Of a DNA stretch of 64,000 nucleotides, positions 63,201-64,000 are shown in pieces. The translations under genes and the position numbers were made by a program. Numbering within the stretch: position 1 is the first letter of the stretch; each line of letters starts with the position of its first letter. The stretch covers positions 402,837 to 466,836 of the forward strand of contig JAPLFR010000001.1 in assembly GCA_026390575.1 (NCBI GenBank), in the 5' to 3' direction. The notes beneath the pieces were generated by a model, which searched no databases, was not told the origin of the DNA, and saw only the letters and a list, made by a program, of their open reading frames with translations. The DNA is from Ignavibacteriales bacterium. GTDB lineage: Bacteria > Bacteroidota > Ignavibacteria > UBA10030.

Positions 63201-64000
63201 CAGCCATTTGGGGTTGCTCTTGGCGATCTGGACGGAAACGGAAAAATAGATATCGCGGCAACAAATTATAATGGAAGCACGGGCAACACCATTTCCGTAT
63301 TCCGCAGCAACAGTACATCCGGTAATGCCGGATTTGAAGCGGCATTGAACTTTACCTCAGGAACTGGTCCGCGGGCGATCCTCATCGGTGATCTGGATGG
63401 TGATGGAAAGCCTGACCTTATTACAGCAAATAGCAGCAGCACGCTATCCATTTTCCGCAATACAGTTAGTTCCAACACTACCCCTGCCGCTCCTCAAAAC
63501 CTTACCGCCACTGCCGGCAACGGACAAGTGACATTGAAATGGAATAAAAATACAGAAGCCGATTTCTTGAAATACCGAATTTACATGGGAACAGATTCTA
63601 CATCTGTTAATCTCAAAGACTCATCATCTGCTTCTATCTCAGATACTTCCAAGACTATCATCGGTCTTACAAACGGCACGAAGTACTACTTCCGCGTCTC
63701 GGCTTTGAATAGTGCGAGGTTAGAGAGCGGAAAGAGCGTTGCTGCAAGTTCAATACCGAATGTTATTACTCTCTGTGTGTCCACTGCCGGTAGCGACGCG
63801 AATTCTGGTACAGCAACGGCACCTCTGCGTAACATCCAAACAGCACTCACGCGGGCGGCAATAGGAGATACGATCAAAGTAACCCGGGGATCGTACAGCG
63901 AAGTGATGACAACGCAAAAACAAGTAGTCGTGCGAGGCGGATATCAAGAATTATTTTCAGAGACGAATCGGGATATCTTTCTGAATAAGACATACGTACG
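60243..64000 (+). CDS. Very large multidomain secreted protein, probable T9SS cargo (partial)
   Basis: The frame is open from the ATG at 60243, with a good AGGGG five bases upstream, to the window end: at least 1252 codons with no stop. A signal peptide is at about residues 55-73 (SVKFFLFLFFIPAVLLCQ), unusually far in. Domains in order: BNR/sialidase-like units with STDGGTSWTKW and SSDGGVTWREV (about 150-520), a fibronectin type III domain (about 523-615), an IPT/TIG domain (about 620-705), seven FG-GAP/VCBS repeats with DGDGK calcium-type loops (about 735-1075), a second fibronectin domain (about 1078-1175), and the start of a DUF1565/parallel-beta-helix domain (STAGSDANSGTATAPLRNIQ). The C-terminus, where a T9SS domain would be, lies outside the window. 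Confidence 0.85.
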   Translation, partial: MKTFDTDQSNLVGNLPRVTNKFTGNLVKVDRKPSQGNTVKTQKPCEGDSRTLTRFSVKFFLFLFFIPAVLLCQVQKSEKYELRKEQVYSTPQLAGSNATTKPYFQPMTKSAAFNSNVRPMDIKSESVSNEAPISNAVLSAKISKSMSMTPQGIVYNGIDNQFSPQIAVDGNEMFTAFVNNDTTGGYPYGKVSIYKSTDGGTSWTKWTSIFSSAASLENPKICLAGNQVIISFIYVQYLGTYRFDRTTKDGLFTYVSSPTITATDYVVGQQLCTDAVQYPTTPYIYLTYLFRQSDGSTAVLFSRSIDTARTWEDYQSLGYTTPALSTPTVGMDFGSSGLFVSYLGSGTNTGTIMIRKSTIYGSGSSWSSEVSIPLNVNGGPNAKIGPLVSTVGLRVAIVYQYDYSNNAVDYKTATDFDINGLLSSDGGVTWREVLVAGSSSNEILPTITHDVDFSFYVGFMRNNRMCVAMAGNELAFSTPDSSSSTNASMNYFPGIAGSSISGTRQAYAVWTGINTDADIYNSVVSLKIPPLSPTNLITTAASASQVNLIWTDNSSDETGFRIKWSTSASSVYTNSATVGANISSYQVTGLNPSTQYDFFVQAYNANGNSPGAVGSATTSSSGNPPTITSFSPTSGPIGTTVTITGTNFSATASNNIVFFGGIKASVTNATATSLAVTVPSGAVYAPITVTTNNLSASSRLFYTPTFSGNWSLTSTSFAAKTDVNTTGQSFSVAEGDLDGDGKLDLVASNYSGGSVSVFLNTSSSGSITYATKVDFNTGNAPYTVALGDIDGDGKLDIVTTNNSSNTISVLRNTSTPGNLSFASNVDFAMGSNPWGVALADLDGDGKLDVIASGNGSNISVLRNTSSVGTISFAAFQSFGTNVYAWTLAVGDFDGDGKIDVAAASCVNSIVSVFRNTSAVGSISLATNSDYSINSTGSAVAIGDLDGDGKLDIVAGTSSSNTQLSVLLNTSSSGAISFASKVGFTGTQPFGVALGDLDGNGKIDIAATNYNGSTGNTISVFRSNSTSGNAGFEAALNFTSGTGPRAILIGDLDGDGKPDLITANSSSTLSIFRNTVSSNTTPAAPQNLTATAGNGQVTLKWNKNTEADFLKYRIYMGTDSTSVNLKDSSSASISDTSKTIIGLTNGTKYYFRVSALNSARLESGKSVAASSIPNVITLCVSTAGSDANSGTATAPLRNIQTALTRAAIGDTIKVTRGSYSEVMTTQKQVVVRGGYQELFSETNRDIFLNKTYV
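60315..60409. repeat. Cluster of four REP-like palindromes (ACCTT...AAGGT)
   Basis: AACCTTGTCAAGGTT (60315-60329), ACCTTCGCAAGGT (60338-60350), ACCTTGCGAAGGT (60371-60383) and GAGAACCTTG-A-CAAGGTTCTC (60389-60409). The first and fourth cores, and the second and third, are reverse complements of one another, so the whole is a nested inverted repeat. It lies inside the coding frame of the large secreted protein, between its ATG and its signal peptide. Confidence 0.85.
62440..63465 (+). repeat. Seven FG-GAP/VCBS-type protein repeats
   Basis: The coding sequence repeats a unit of about 50 residues seven times: V-A-x-GDLDGDGKLDIV, then a spacer, then SVxRNTSS-x-G-x-ISFA. The DxDGDGKxD loop is a calcium-binding type. 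Copies are diverged at DNA level, so this is an old repeat, unlike the 288-bp tandem in the adhesin. Confidence 0.85.

Noticed and set aside
1..64000. tRNA, rRNA, CRISPR arrays, phage or insertion-sequence ends
   Set aside because: No cloverleaf-type T-arm (GGTTCGAATCC-like), rRNA core, spaced direct-repeat array, integrase or IS end was noticed. The only mobile-type element is the RAYT with its REP hairpins.

Overview
The window looks like a chromosomal segment of a Gram-negative member of the Bacteroidota/Chlorobi (FCB) group, most likely an Ignavibacteria-like lineage. The reasons are a type IX secretion (T9SS) C-terminal sorting domain of the YPNPFNP type, a PorV/PorQ-like outer-membrane protein, a GWxTD-domain protein, many exported proteins with Q directly after the signal peptide, and sigma-54 control of surface genes. 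No rRNA, tRNA or CRISPR array was seen. The taxonomic placement is inference from protein families.

Positions 1-29466 are mostly housekeeping. They hold a truncated PorV-like gene on the minus strand, then purU, rpmE, rsmB, a kbl-like aminotransferase, a membrane acyltransferase, rmuC, an AI-2E-type permease, an ABC exporter pair, several small proteins, a hybrid histidine kinase, a winged-helix ferredoxin, an oxidoreductase/VOC pair, DUF3667 and duplicated membrane proteins, and pfkA. A tight run aat-purC-archease-rtcB follows, then mrp and a NifU-like protein. On the minus strand lies an overlapping operon of a GWxTD protein, pdxA and ftsE.

Positions 29467-36655 form a sugar-acid catabolic cluster: a hexuronate-type MFS transporter, an SDR oxidoreductase, a KDG-type kinase, a LarA-superfamily (nickel-dependent) epimerase and 6-phosphogluconate dehydrogenase. 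It ends at a clear terminator.

Positions 36937-54863 are the most interesting part. A histidine kinase and a GAFTGA-containing sigma-54 activator lie divergent from a surface-fibre locus. The locus has a 1890-residue T9SS adhesin with three small pilin-like exported proteins, then a DUF4402-like major subunit, a PapD-like chaperone, and a divergent usher fused to TPR and SPOR domains. Further pilin-like paralogues follow. Both transcription units are preceded by the same promoter layout: a three-half-site GTATCA element, a CTCA/TGAG element about 80 bp further down, and a TGGCACG...TTGA sigma-54-like box about 160 bp below the first element. I read this as a chaperone-usher-like fibre system wired to its own two-component regulator and combined with a T9SS adhesin.

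Positions 55076-64000 hold a CHASE2 cyclase, a TlpA-type thioredoxin, two CsgG/LpoB-like proteins, and a REP-associated tyrosine transposase (RAYT) with three near-identical REP hairpins, one of them in frame inside its own gene. Last is a very large multidomain secreted protein that runs off the right edge; its pre-signal region is built from a second REP-like palindrome family. A related hairpin lies alone at 16.7 kb.
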